A stretch of 64,000 nucleotides of DNA from Mortierella alpina (taxonomy: Eukaryota; Mortierellomycota; Mortierellomycetes; Mortierellales; Mortierellaceae): positions 248,001 through 312,000 of the forward strand of contig JANATF010000020.1 in assembly GCA_029449245.1 (NCBI GenBank). The letters are read 5' to 3'. Position 1 is the stretch's first letter, and each line of letters starts with the position of its first letter. Positions 37,124-49,016 of the stretch are shown piece after piece. The position numbers and the translations under genes are program-made. The notes below the pieces were generated by a model, which made no database searches, had not been told where the DNA came from, and saw only the letters and a program-made list of their open reading frames with translations.

Positions 37124-37564
37124 AGTTCATTTTTAGACTCCAGTGTCAATTTCTGCTACTAAGTTGTTGCTCTGATAGATCTAGCGCGAATGGATGGATA
37201 CATGACGACAAATCGCACAGACTATGCAGACGGGGAGAAAGTATCGCAAAGAGAGTGAGAGGGAACCCTCTGGTTCTTTGGGTGATTATCGCTGACCGAG
37301 CGGCTGTTCTCAGCCACAGCGTGGGTGCTTGCTGAGTGAGCACTGAGCAGGAAAGTCGTTTTTAGCCACCAGGTTTCTTAATAATCCCCAGGCGTGAGAA
37401 AGATAAAAGTGCACGCCTTCTCTTTGTTTTCCTTCATAATTGTTTCCATAGCTTCTTGTACAACACACTTCTTCACTCTCTTCATCAAACTTCCTTCGTC
37501 CGTTAGCAAAAGGCCACCGTTCACCTTGCAATCCTTCTTCAATTCCGCCTTGAAACATAGCACC
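37124..37564. other. Intergenic, probable promoter of the dioxygenase gene
   Basis: 441 bases between two genes on the same strand. T/C-rich sequence near 37410-37500 precedes the dioxygenase start. No gene is visible. Confidence 0.4.
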
Positions 37565-38676
37565 ATGACAGCTACAAAGCTTCCCGTGTACTTCATCTCC
37601 CATGCAGGTAACACGCCTGGTCTAGTGTTTTGTCTTGCAGATATGTCACTTTGTGATCCAGCAAGCTAACACAGTCTTCTCCCCACAGGCCCTAACCAGG
37701 CTGTAGATGAATCCGTCACAGCTGACTTTTTCGCCAAACTCGGTGAAAAATGGACTTCGCTCTCGAATCCAGCTCCGACATCGATCCTGGTGCTCTCTGG
37801 CCACTGGGAGGGTGAAGGCGGGGTGATCCGTGTTCGGACGTCAGAGCAGAATCAGCTGTATTACGACTTCTATGGATTCCCTGATCATATGTACAAACTC
37901 CAATATCCCTCTCGAGGAAGTCCGAAACTCGCCAGCAGAGTTCTCGAAGTTCTTGAGAAGGTAAGCCCACTCCTTCTGCCATCTCCTATGCGATTCGTTT
38001 CCAAACCACGATCGCCTGTTTCCTGAAGTATTACAATCCAATTGCTCTTGTAGGCCGGCATCCCAGCAGAGGCAGAGACGAAGCGCGGTATTGATCATGG
38101 TGTCTGGGTACCATTCTTGCGAATCCTTCCAAAGCCTGATATCCCTATCGTCCAGATGTCGCTTGCAGATATGCGAGGCCAGCCTGCCGACAAAGTCTTT
38201 TCTTACCATATCAAGCTCGGACAAACATTGGCACAGCTTAGAGAGGAGAACGTCTTGATAGTCGCCAGTGGAACGGCTGTCCACAACCTGAGAGACCTTG
38301 GAACGTACATGCGTGCTGGCAAGGTTGCGCCATATGTGGCTCCATTCGACGCATTGCTGGACAAGATTGCATTGACAGAGGTATGAACCCAATTGTCCTT
38401 CATTCCATGAGCTGTGCAAGTCATTTGGCTCTCACACTGTCCTGTTGTTGTTGCCACCTTCCATCCTTCCATCCATAGACAAAAGATGAACGAGAGAAAG
38501 CTGCCATTGAGGAGATGGCACAGTCAAAATACTTGTGGTCAGCTCACCCAGCTTTGGACCATCTTCTTCCATTCCATGTGGCGATTGGAGCTGCTGGAGG
38601 TGACAAGGCGAAGATCCTGCACAAGAACATGATTGTCAGCTTGTCCGAGAGCGCGTACTCGTTTGGCGAGAACTAG
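37565..38676 (+). CDS. DODA-type extradiol aromatic ring-opening dioxygenase (LigB family)
   Basis: Non-haem metal dioxygenase of the 4,5-DOPA-extradiol-dioxygenase/LigB-like family, cleaving catechol rings; the physiological substrate in this organism is unknown. Exons 37565-37607, 37689-37960, 38054-38380, 38479-38676 close in phase to 279 aa, the usual length. Likely metal and catalytic His residues are seen in FISHAGPNQA (residue about 13), the LSGHWEGEGG block, RGIDHGVWVPF and ASGTAVHNLRD. The C-terminal region has the HPALDHLLPFHVAIGAAGG motif with two more His, typical of plant/fungal DODA. Loss or presence of pigment chemistry cannot be judged from sequence. Confidence 0.9.
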
Positions 38677-39032
38677 TGTACAGGCCTATAAAACACTAGT
38701 TAAATACTGACCAGCGTCTTTTGAGCGGTTGTTGAGGCTGGAGTGGTTCTCACGGGGTTGCGTTGATGTGTGTGCGTTCATTGCCAGTTATGGTGTCCAT
38801 GCATAGTGTCTGGTGGATGAGAAGGGTGGAGGCGAGAAAGAGAAGGGATGCGGCGTTTTTTGAGGCCTCGCATTCGAATCGGATATAAAAAAGACGCGCC
38901 CGTGTCTCAACCCACTTTGACTCTTCACTTCGCAACATTTTTCTTTTCTGTCCTTCTCTGTCCTCCACTGTCTCCCGCTCTCTCTTTCTCTCCATCCATC
39001 GTTCTCCGTCTCTATCCCTCCCTGCAGCAACC
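38677..39032. promoter_or_regulatory. Promoter region of the M24 peptidase gene with TATA-like box
   Basis: A TATA-like GGATATAAAAAAG lies at about 38880-38892, followed by a strongly pyrimidine-rich stretch (38930-39025) up to the start codon. The adjacent ATTCGAATC resembles a tRNA B box but no tRNA fold surrounds it. Confidence 0.45.
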
Positions 39033-40895
39033 ATGGCCGCACGTTCGGCACCCAACAACGTTCCACTGCCCGGCACTCCGGACCTGGAGCGCCAGCCGCT
39101 TCTCGCCAATCAAGGCAACGCCGCCACCAACAGCAACAGCAACAGCAACAGCAACGGCAACCCCGGCGCGCGATCGCATCTCCCTGCAGCCCTAGGACGG
39201 CGCCCTAGCTCGCTGGAGCAGCAGCACCGGCACGATGCAGTCCGAAAATGCTGGCGAATCGGCATCGCTGCCATCATCCTTGCCTTACTTGGCTTCCTCA
39301 TCTTTGGGCTGGTAGAGCTCCTGTCGGGGTCAGTATGCCTGCATTGACGAAGGCGAAGGTTCAACTTTTGGCTTTGGATATAGATACTCATTATGCTCGT
39401 TCCTGCTCCTCTTCGCCTGCATCAGACATGCTGGTGGCACTCCTTACAAGCACCTCCGAGGATCCTGCGATCATGTCGAACCCATCGGTCTCGCCGAGTA
39501 CGAACAGCGACAAACAAACCTCTCACGCCTGCTATATGACCTCAAGGCCACCGCATACATTGCTGAGCCCGGCACGAACATGAAATACTTTTCGGGAATC
39601 AAATGGACTCAATCTGAACGCCCTTTCCTGTTTATTGTGCAGACTAAGCGCGACAAGACAAATCAAGGTAACCCGCACGGTCAACAGGAGTACAGCTTCA
39701 TACTGCTGTGCAGTGTGCCAACTACGACTAACTATATGTCTGTTTTACGGGTACAGTTCTGACAAAGACAACTGTCGTCGCTCCTGCCTTTGAGGCTTCG
39801 CGTGCAAGACAGGGGCTTCTCCCAGGATCCAGCATCTCGATCAAGACCTGGGAAGAGGGTGATTCGGCTTACAAGGCAGTCCGTGAGGTGCTGGACACAC
39901 CCTGGGCTGGCCCGGATGAGGATGACAACACAGATGTCTCCAGCAGCGGTAAAAAGCCCAAGGACCCTGAGCAGATTTACGTAGATCCAGATATGCGCCA
40001 ATTTGTTTCTCACGGCATCGCGACTGCACTGGAGGGCTCGAACCGGAGAGTCATGATTGCGAATCGGGCCATTGCGCTGCTTAGGATGCAAAAGACGTCG
40101 CACGAGATTGAGATCCTAAAATGCGTTTCCCAGACAACGGTTAACGTCATTCGAGCGGTGAAGCAAAACATAAAAGTCGGTAGTTTGGAGTCGGAGGTCC
40201 AGGGTATGATCACCAAAGCATACAGCGAAGCTGGCCTCGACTACGAAGAAGGCGGCAGCCTAGTCCTCTTTGGAAAAGACGCGGCTCTTCCTCATGGAGG
40301 CGGAAACGACACGAAGCTGGAGAAGGGAATGATGGTCCTGATTGACACCGGCGCACGGCTGCATGGATACCTGTCTGACATCACACGCACCTTCTGGGTT
40401 AGCCGTGGATCGAGCAAGGAAATGAACGATGAGCTGGACAAAGTCTGGGATATTGTCAAGCGCGCTCAAAACGCATCTCTCCATGCTATTCACCCCGGTG
40501 CTGCATGCAGCTCAATCGACAAGGCAGCGCGCACGCTGATCGGCCACGAAGGATATGGAGCGAAGTTCACACACCGCTTGGGCCATGGTCTTGGACTTGA
40601 CGGCCACGAGGAGCCGTATCTGAACATCGGGAACACAGACACCGAACTTAAAGCCGGCATGGTGTTCACGAACGAACCTGGCATTTATGTCGAGGGACAG
40701 TAAGTTTTATAAGCCGGCAGATAGCCAAAGCACCCATGCCATTTCATACCATGTGTCCTAGAGGCTAACCTCTGGCTTCTTTCTTGTCTATACTTCATCA
40801 GATATGGCATTCGCTTGGAGGATGTGGTGCTTGTGACCGAGAACGGGTACGAAATACTCAGCGGCAGCCTGGCCGCGTCTGCTACAGAGCCCTAG
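39033..40895 (+). CDS. Membrane-anchored M24B metallopeptidase (Xaa-Pro aminopeptidase/dipeptidase-like)
   Basis: Exons 39033-39328, 39426-39667, 39757-40699, 40802-40895 close in phase to 524 aa. The N-terminus is hydrophilic with an Asn-Ser repeat coded by CAACAG-type units (residues about 33-43). One transmembrane helix follows (about 73-97, IGIAAIILALLGFLIFGLVEL), so the enzyme is predicted to be a type II membrane protein with the peptidase domain in the lumen or outside. The pita-bread domain carries the metal ligands: Asp in LIDTGARLHGYLSDITRTFW (two Asp), His in HRLGHGLGLDGHE, Glu in NEPGIYVEG and Glu in RLEDVVLV. It likely removes or splits X-Pro bonds. The unusual donor GTCAGT of exon 1 is imposed by phase. 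Vacuolar, secretory or plasma-membrane location cannot be decided. Confidence 0.88.
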
Positions 40896-41189
40896 CGAAG
40901 TGGCAGCCAGATTACATAAAGTCTTGAGTTGCCTTGGGCGTTGCATGTCCCCGAGCAAAAAAGTGCTGTTGATAGGAGAGACGTAAAAATACGTCGATGT
41001 CTTGCAGCGCACAGAACATTTTTCTGAGCCATTCTTTTCGATTCTGTCCGTTTCTCTTTCTTTGTTCACTCACACGCTCACTCCACCTCGCTTTATCCTC
41101 CCCTCCCCCTCCCCTATCCTGTCTTAATCCCACCCCTCCACCCGTCTCTGTACTCTCAGCTCGCTGCTGGATCCACTCGAAAACACAGC

Positions 41190-43645
41190 ATGTACCGACT
41201 AGCCTCGTTCGCAAGGACCGGCTTCCATGCCGCCGCCCGCAACCCTGCGCTGGTACGTGCTTCACTCTCCGCTCAAGAAACCTTCTTCTTGGCTCAACGT
41301 GCTTTGCTCTAAGAATGGCTCACCTCCCTCACCTCGCCACCTCACCACCACCACCTCACGGCATACCCGTGCTTGCTCGTCAAATTCTCGTGTGCACCAT
41401 TCCGCTACTCTTCTTTCATTTTTTTCTTTTTTCTTGTCAGAATACGTCGTTTAAACTTGGCGTACTCTTTGTAGTCAATTCTCTGCGCACTTGTTGCTGG
41501 CCTTGCTCCCCCACCACCGTCCTTTTTCTTATACCCCAACGTTGGCTCTGATGTCGTGAACCACACTCCTGCGTTTAATGCAGATTTGCCAAGGTTGCTC
41601 ATGCTTATGCTGCCAGCGACCATGGACCAGACGAAAAAAAGTTTTTTTTCCTTTCTTTTCCTTCGTTGTGACTGCTTCATGCGCGTCTCAGCACCTTCTA
41701 ACCTGATCGTACTTCCTCTCGATAGCAAAGACGCACTTACTCCGCTGCTATTCAAGGACCTGTCATTGGTATCGACCTCGGCACAACCAACTCGTGCGTC
41801 AGCGTGATGGAAGGAAAAGTCCCTCGCGTGATTGAGAACGCGGAAGGCGCCAGGACCACCCCATCTGTCGTCGCGTTCACCAAGGAGGGTGAGATGGTTG
41901 TTGGACAGGCGGCAAAGCGCCAGGCCGTCGTCAACCCCGAAAACACCATATACGCCGCCAAGCGACTCATCGGCCGCAAGTTTGATGACCCAGCAGTCCA
42001 GCACGACATCAAGACCGTCTCGTACAAGATCGTCAAGGCCGATAATGGGGACGCTTGGGTCGAGGCGCGCGGAAAAAAGTACTCGCCCGCGCAGATAAGC
42101 GCATTCATTCTTGGGAAAATGAAGGACACCGCTGACGGATACCTGGGCAAGAAGACAAAGCACGCCGTCATCACTGTTCCTGCCTACTTTAACGATGCAC
42201 AGCGGCAGGCCACCAAGGACGCAGGAATGATTGCAGGGATGGACGTTCTTCGTGTGATCAACGAGCCCACAGCTGCTGCACTGGCATTTGGTTTGGACAA
42301 GACCGCGGACAAGACTGTAGCCGTGTACGACTTGGGCGGTGGCACGTTCGATATCTCGATCCTCGAAATCCAGAATGGCGTTTTTGAGGTCAAGTCTACC
42401 AATGGTGACACAGCTTTGGGCGGCGAAGACTTTGATGCCTTGTTGGTCAAGTATGTCGTGAGCGAGTTCAAGAAAGAACAAGGACTCGACCTCTCCACGG
42501 ACAGAATGGCTATCCAGCGCATTCGTGAGGGTGTCGAAAAGGCTAAGATTGAGCTTTCGAGCACGGTGCAGACGGACATCAATCTGCCATACATCACAGC
42601 GGACGCCACTGGTCCAAAGCACATCAATTTCAAGCTGACACGCTCCAAGTTTGAAGAGCTGACTGGTGATCTTATCGAGCGCACTGTTGAACCCTGCAAG
42701 AAGGCTATCAAGGATGCTGGGGTCAGTTTGAAAGATGTGGACGATGTCGTGCTTGTGGGTGGCATGTCGCGTGTGCCTAAAGTCATAGAGACGGTCAAAA
42801 AGATTTTCGGGCGGGATCCTGTGAAGAGCGTCAACCCTGACGAGGCTGTTGCGATTGGAGCTGCAATTCAAGGAGGTGTATTGGCAGGCTCGGTGACGGA
42901 TATTCTTCTGTTGGATGTCACACCGCTCTCGCTTGGAATTGAAACACTTGGAGGAGTCTTCACCAGGCTCATCAATCGCAATACCACCATCCCCACCAAA
43001 AAGTCACAGGTCTTCTCAACAGCCGCCGATGGTCAAACTCAAGTCCAGATCCGCGTGTTCCAGGGTGAGCGCGAGCTCGTGCGCGATAATAAGCTTTTGG
43101 GCGACTTCAATCTCTATGGGCTTCCTCCCGCGCCCAAGGGTGTTCCTCAAATCGAGGTTTCGTTTGATATCGACGCTGATGGAATTGTCAACGTGGGCGC
43201 AAAGGACAAAGCAACAGGACGCGACCAGTCCATGTCGATCGTGGCTTCCTCCGGCCTCTCAAAGGAAGAGATCGAGAACATGATTCGCGACTCTGAAAAA
43301 TTTGCCGAGGCCGATCGCAAGAAGAGGGATCAAATCGAAGCAACAAATCACGCAGAGTCAATCATTTTGGAGACTGAGAAGAACATGGAGGAGTTCAAGG
43401 GCCAGCTGGATGCCACAGAGTCGGACAAGATCAGAGGTCAGATCGCAAAGCTCCGTGAGGTCCTGCAAAAGGGTGAGAGCGTCGGTGCTGAAGACATCAA
43501 GAAGGAAGCGTCGGAACTCCAGAAGGGGAGCCTCAAGCTGTTTGAGATGGTTTACAAGAAGAATGCAGGAGACAACAATTCTGGATCATCAGGATCGGCA
43601 CAAGATGGCCCCACTGTTGACAATGAGCCACCCAAGAAGGACTAG
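41190..43645 (+). CDS. SSC1: Mitochondrial Hsp70 (Ssc1)
   Basis: ATP-driven matrix chaperone and motor of the TIM23 import complex. Exon 1 (41190-41252) codes a classical presequence ([21 protein letters not shown]). Intron 1 is long (473 bases), and exon 2 (41726-43645) encodes everything else, 660 aa in all. Nucleotide-binding-domain signatures are intact: [16 protein letters not shown], the [14 protein letters not shown] block, [14 protein letters not shown] and [12 protein letters not shown]. The substrate-binding domain and lid follow, with a Ser/Gly/Asp-rich end lacking the cytosolic EEVD, as expected for mtHsp70. The linker reads [15 protein letters not shown] 488-codon open frame on the opposite strand is a codon-bias shadow. 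Confidence 0.97.
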
Positions 43646-46200
43646 AAGCGGTCTTGGTAAGTTGAATACACAAGACGGAGCACCAGAATACGGCAGGACG
43701 TGTGCGAAGGGCGCTGAGTATAAGTCGATCATCAAAGCAGCACCACAACAGGACAATAAAGCGCCTCTCAATTCTTCGTCAGATTGTTGGACTTGGTGCC
43801 GTGCGGGTTGAGCATGGACACCAGCTCTGGTATGGGTTCCGAGAGCAAGGAAACAAAGCATAAAAGGGGCTCGTGCACACATGAAATGGATGCCACGATG
43901 GAGCAAGGTCTCTTCTCCACCTATCCTCCTTCCTCAAGTCCCTTGTTCAGCGCATCCTAAAATTTGCGGTGACCAGAGCTCTACAGAAGGCGGCCATAGG
44001 AGGTTGAATACCTGCTATTATTATTGGAGTACTGTACCATCAGCGACGGGAGATGCATGCTCGCATGTATCTCTTGAGATACGATGCATGCAGAGGGACA
44101 GAGTTTTATTCTGAGTTCTGACTGAAGGCTGTAAACATCGGAGCATAAGTCTAACAGGGGACTGAAGTTCCCTCCCGATCCAATGTGCCATTGTGCCTTC
44201 AGCCAACATCAAACGCCCTCGGTGTGCTTTTTTTTAGCGTTACAAACAAAGCAATGCAAGGGCATAGCGACGCAAGAGATTTGCACACCATTTCGTCGAG
44301 ACGGACCAGAGCTATGGGACAGACCATGCTTCACGTTTCATATAGACTACAGTACATGTACAAGGTGTCCATGTTGAGACAACGGCATGGTTGGTCAATG
44401 AAGGGGTTAACAAAAAATATAAAATAGGTGAGGTCTGCCAGCGGCTATTTTTGGTCCTCGAGGGGGCATAGACTATGATGATACCGCATGGGAGGTGATG
44501 CCGATTAGTCTGTCAATTTTGGGTTCTCTGTAGCAGCGGAAGAGAAGGAGAGCTCACCAGCGTGGTCTTGTGCTCTCACCTCGCAGCTCTTTCATATGAA
44601 ATGGCCGTTGTCATGGACCAGCAAGGTTATATTAAAAATGATGATGATGTATGGGTTTGGCACTATTTCCCCTTCATACAGTACGTGCATGTTTTACGTG
44701 CACCATGTTCTACGGCGCCCTGTTCCTCGCACTCGACAACATGAGCAGGCCCTTAGAGAAGCTGCAGCAACAAGCATCGCTCAAGGCGACTCTCACTGTG
44801 TGCAATGCCTTGAGGAATAGTTTTTTTTTCAGGGGGTTTGAAGTCCAGACACTCCTTTTATGATACGCCTACAGACTGGTGGGGGAACTGCGCAAGCTAG
44901 GGCATGGCAAGGTGGCCAAACGATGGGTCGAGCAAGCACGCGTTCGTGTTGTTGATGTTTTTGATTCTTGGAAGGGATGGAGAGGTGCACATGTGCTGGA
45001 TAGCAGACTAGAGAGGGTCAAAGAGATTGAGGAGAGCGAAGCGTTTTGCAACAAGATAACACAACCGGACACGTTAGTGTACCAAGTGGCATGAACGACG
45101 CATACTAGAGCCAAATTACAAATTTTTTATCGATTAGGATGAGGAGGAGGAGAAAGCCATCCTGTTGTTTGGTGCAAGGGTGACACGACGATGGGACGAT
45201 GTCCACGATGGTGCGATGTAAGAGCAAGGGAAGAGACCGCAGAAGTAAAAAAGGGCAGATCGGTGAGCGCTGCGACGGAAAACGTTGCAGGATGGGACAC
45301 TGCTCTTCCTCCCATGTGCCATCGTCTGCAGCGTGCCCGCGTCCCAATCCATCTGCGGGCCACCCTCCGTTGGGTGTGCCTCTCCCTGCCTGCCGCAAAT
45401 TGACACTCCACTCTGTCTGGGAAATGAACCAGAAAAGTATATTAAAAATAATAAAGGGCAAATCATAAACAATCGCTGGGGACGACATCGAGGCGATAGT
45501 CTGCACTCGACAGCACACCGTCTGCTCAGCAGAGTGCGCGCATCGGGGGCAGATGAAAGGACGGGCACTGCTGTGAGCGTGGCCAGCGAATGGCATGATC
45601 CCAGCCAGCCAGCCAGCTGCGCCAGACGAGATTAGCACTTGCCACCATGGACCCGGTTCCATCTCCCAAGCTTCCTTTTGGGCGTATCAGAGAGGGTATC
45701 AATGTGCAATGTACCTGCTGCTGCATACCGTACTGTACACCGCAAAGAAGAATATGTTCCATCGCTTCTCTTCCTCCCATGAGGGCATCCATTCGGGACA
45801 GGACGGTAGACCGAGGGACGACGACTGATTTGCAGACCGCATACAGGAAAAAGGGATCCAGGGCCATTGGGCATTTTCGTGCTCGTTGTTCCTGGTCCAA
45901 CACCTCACCAAGGCATGAGGGCCGTATATTCATGCAGCTGTCCTAGGATGGCCCAGTGGGGCGAGCTGAGGCAGAGGCCGTCTTGCAACACACCAAGCAA
46001 GGGTACCGGCGACAGGTACGGATGCAACCCCCCTGTTCTATTTAATAATACATTAATATCCTTGGAGTCTGCAGGATGACCGCGGGTTGCTCGATGGTCC
46101 AGGAAACAACAATGAAAAGCGGTGAGTGTAAAAAATACAGTGCAGGCTCTCGTCCCTCTACTCGCTCTCACACACAGTAGCTGAGCGGGTGGGCAAGAGT
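43646..46200. other. Gene-poor interval
   Basis: No reading frame here shows a recognisable domain, splice pattern or codon bias. Many overlapping 60-185 codon frames occur on both strands. A short CCAG repeat lies near 45600-45618. I searched by eye for tRNA B boxes and transposase-like motifs and found none I can support. Confidence 0.45.
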
Positions 46201-47694
46201 CGAGCGAGGGCTGCATGCCCAATTGTTATTTCTGCAATCCTGCTGCCGATGCATACGTTTCTTGTCCTTGTGCGTTGGGTGTCGACGAGTGAATGTGTTT
46301 AATTATCTCGCTCGCTCAGTCTCTTTTCTTCTCTTTTTCTCTTTCTCTCTCTCCTCTCTTCCCGTCCTCGCCTCGTTCCTCTTTGCCCATCGACGCACAC
46401 ACACTCACGCAAACGCAAACGCACACCCACACGCACGCACACCTCTGCCACTCCCGTTGCTCTGTCCACCCCCCTCCTGCTCTCCTCAGCGCCTGTTGTC
46501 CTGACTCTTCATCGTTCTCTCGCCCTTGTCTTCACACCTCTCCTCTCAAATACCCGCCATTGTTGCACAGGTTGATTTCATCACGTCCTTCCATCCTGTC
46601 GAGACCTCAAGCTGCTACTGTTGCCGCCAAAGACACTCTCTCAAGCATCAGGTATGGCTCCCTCTAGTGCTAGCTCGTCCCAGGACCACCTCGGGCACAT
46701 CTTTTTCATTGTTTTCCTCCGTCTGACCCGCTGTCCCGTGGAGCAGTCCATTGTACTCTTTCAATACCATGCTCAGTCCATTACACCCACACACCGTTTG
46801 TTTGCTCACAGAGGCTGTTTCAGGCGAGCGTGGGTCTGGCGATGGGCATGGCAGCAAGTGCAGGCTGCAGTGGTGAGGTGTGGCACACCGCACAAGGGAA
46901 ACAAAGGGCATTTTGCATTTGCTTTGTTTCCCCTTGTGCTCTCGCTGGTGCGGTCCTGCATCGTCGCATGCATTTCTTGCTTCATTCTTTGGTTCATATT
47001 TGGTTTATTAGTTCGCAGCATGCCCTTGCGTTGTCACGCACTTTTAATACAACAAAACAACAGACGCACCACCTCCTCCTCCCCCCTCTGGCCCTCCCTT
47101 TCGTTTCGGCCTTCGTCCAGGGCAGAATGGGTCAGCATGCTTCCTTAGCCCTTCGGTTCGCTGCGGCTGCTCCTGCTTTCCGCCGTTTGCTTCGGTCCCG
47201 GTGTTCTTTTTTGTCTCTGGCGTTTCCTCCTATCTGTTCTACCGGCTCCGTCTCTTTCCCTCCATGTTTCCTGTTTCCTGTCTATCATCGCTTCCCCTCG
47301 CCTTTTCGGTCTGCTTCTTTCCTCTCTGTCGCCTCCTTGTAATTCTCACACATGCGCACTGTCCTGGTCCAGCCCAGCCCGGCCCTGAATCTCGCTCTAC
47401 CTCCACGTTCTGTAATTATCTCACGTTCTCCTTCCCCTTGATGCCCTGCTGGTTCATCCTGTCTTTCGCTCTCGCCTCTGCATCGTTATTAATATCTTTT
47501 TTTTTTCCGTCCGTGGTTGCGCGGAGGAATAAAGTGCCTGTGGCACAGTTCATTTTCCTCACCTCCTTGGCTCGACGCTTGTACCTTTCTACATCACACC
47601 GTTGTTTTTATTGAATCCTAACAGCTCATCTTTCGTGTCCTCTCTTAGTCACTCGTCCGCCAATCTGCAGAAGCACACAGGTCATTCGTCAACT
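46201..47694 (+). promoter_or_regulatory. Probable promoter, leader and long 5'-UTR intron of the PHYHIP-domain gene
   Basis: A long pyrimidine-rich belt (46318-46500) resembles the transcription start regions of other genes in the window. Downstream, a CAG followed by GTATGG (donor after 46651) and a pyrimidine-rich acceptor ending at 47648 would excise about 1 kb and leave a short leader ending at the ATG at 47695. An alternative acceptor ends at 47623. This is an inference from signals only. Confidence 0.35.
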
Positions 47695-48702
47695 ATGGGC
47701 GCCATCCAGTCATTCCTCGCAGCCGACCTTCTTCCTCATGCACCACATCCTCACCCATACGAGCCTGTAGAAGCATACTGCAAAATGCTGGAGTCTTTGA
47801 TCCAGAAAAGATACAAGGAAGCCCTCGACTACTGCACACCTGCAACATCACAACCTTGCCAACGGATTTACCGTAATTGGCACCCCGATGACCAGCAGCG
47901 AAAGGAAAAGCAACTGGAGCACATTCAAAGCCGTTTCCTGCTCTCCTATCCTGCCGAAAAATACAACCTTGTCCGTGAGGACGACCACTCCCCTGTCGTC
48001 AATCCGTTTTTCAACCTCTCGGGCCTTTTCTTCTGCGCAACTGGCTCACCTCCACAAAGCGATGCGGACGACACTGGCGCTGGCGCAGGAGGTCCCGTCA
48101 TCACATCCCCCTACGGCAAAACGCGTTTCCAGGTCGAGTTTGGCCAGCTGCAGCGTGTCCTCTTTCCAAGTTTCAAGCTCTACTTTGCGGATCATTACAA
48201 GGTTGTCGCCGACTGGTATATTCAGCTGATTGTCGTCCCGAGCTGGAACGTGCAGCTGGAGGAGCAGTGTGTTCAGCAAGGCATGGTCGAGCTGGACATC
48301 GAGTCCAATCCATTCTTCTATCGCGCGGATGATGGCCAGTACTGGGTCAGCAATTGCCCCAAGCTGTGGATGGAGCTTTTCATCGGATGTGATACCATCC
48401 CAACAACGGATTTGGGCGAGGTGGTCGAAAGCCGTTTGCACGAGAAGGTGCGCAAGACAAGGAACCATTTGACGGAGCAGGAAGAGCGGGAGAGACATGC
48501 GCGGGTGATTGAGAACGTTGCCAATGATCTGGTGAAGCTGGCGGAAGGCCTTCGACAGGGCCTCGGACCGATGGATCGAGAGTTGGTGGACTTGACCTAT
48601 GGCCTCTCCATGTCACGGACACAGCTCGGCGTCAAGCTCTCTGGCCAAACATCCACTACATCCATGGAGCTTGAACAGAAGGAGGAGTCGCGCGAGGAAT
48701 AG
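47695..48702 (+). CDS. PHYHIP C-terminal-domain protein
   Basis: Single coding exon, 335 aa. The middle part (about residues 70-245) matches what I recall of the C-terminal domain of phytanoyl-CoA hydroxylase-interacting protein (PHYHIP): a GLFFCATGSPPQ-like segment, then SPYGKTRFQVEFGQL, LYFADHYKVVADWYIQLIVV, an ELDIESNPF motif and a hydrophobic strand LWMELFIG. The animal proteins have an N-terminal fibronectin type III domain, which is absent here. The N-terminus MGAIQSFL begins with Gly2 in a context that could be N-myristoylated. The C-terminal 90 residues are charged and helical, ending in a Glu/Arg-rich tail. Function is unknown; peroxisomal links suggested by the animal name are not shown here. 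The start is the first ATG after the likely leader acceptor. Confidence 0.65.
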   Translation: MGAIQSFLAADLLPHAPHPHPYEPVEAYCKMLESLIQKRYKEALDYCTPATSQPCQRIYRNWHPDDQQRKEKQLEHIQSRFLLSYPAEKYNLVREDDHSPVVNPFFNLSGLFFCATGSPPQSDADDTGAGAGGPVITSPYGKTRFQVEFGQLQRVLFPSFKLYFADHYKVVADWYIQLIVVPSWNVQLEEQCVQQGMVELDIESNPFFYRADDGQYWVSNCPKLWMELFIGCDTIPTTDLGEVVESRLHEKVRKTRNHLTEQEERERHARVIENVANDLVKLAEGLRQGLGPMDRELVDLTYGLSMSRTQLGVKLSGQTSTTSMELEQKEESREE

Positions 48703-49016
48703 AGAGTCCTCTCTTCGCGCAAACACTCCGATCGTGTTGCCTCTTGTCGCTTGTCTTGATCTTTGTTTCTTTTGTTCGCTGCTCTTTCTTGTCTCGTTAA
48801 CGCGCCACCTTCATTGTACCATTCACACTGCCCAATACCACATCCGCTCATACTTCATACCATTTCAACTGTACTATCATTCATGTTCTCCACTCTTGTC
48901 CCAGTCCTTTCCTTTATACCATCGGATACATAGGAGAGAATGAACAAATAATAACCACAAATAATTCTACTTGCTCTTTATCCGCGTCTTTGAATATATG
49001 TGCCGGGTGTATTATA

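Noticed and set aside
38868-38885. ATTCGAATC resembling a tRNA T-loop
   Set aside because: Adjacent to a TATA-like promoter element; no cloverleaf can be drawn.
41405-42871. 488-codon minus-strand open frame antisense to SSC1
   Set aside because: Long antisense frames opposite Hsp70 genes are a well-known codon-bias artefact.
45105-45662. 185-codon minus-strand frame in the gene-poor interval
   Set aside because: Composition typical of random open sequence, with several equal-sized overlapping frames on both strands.
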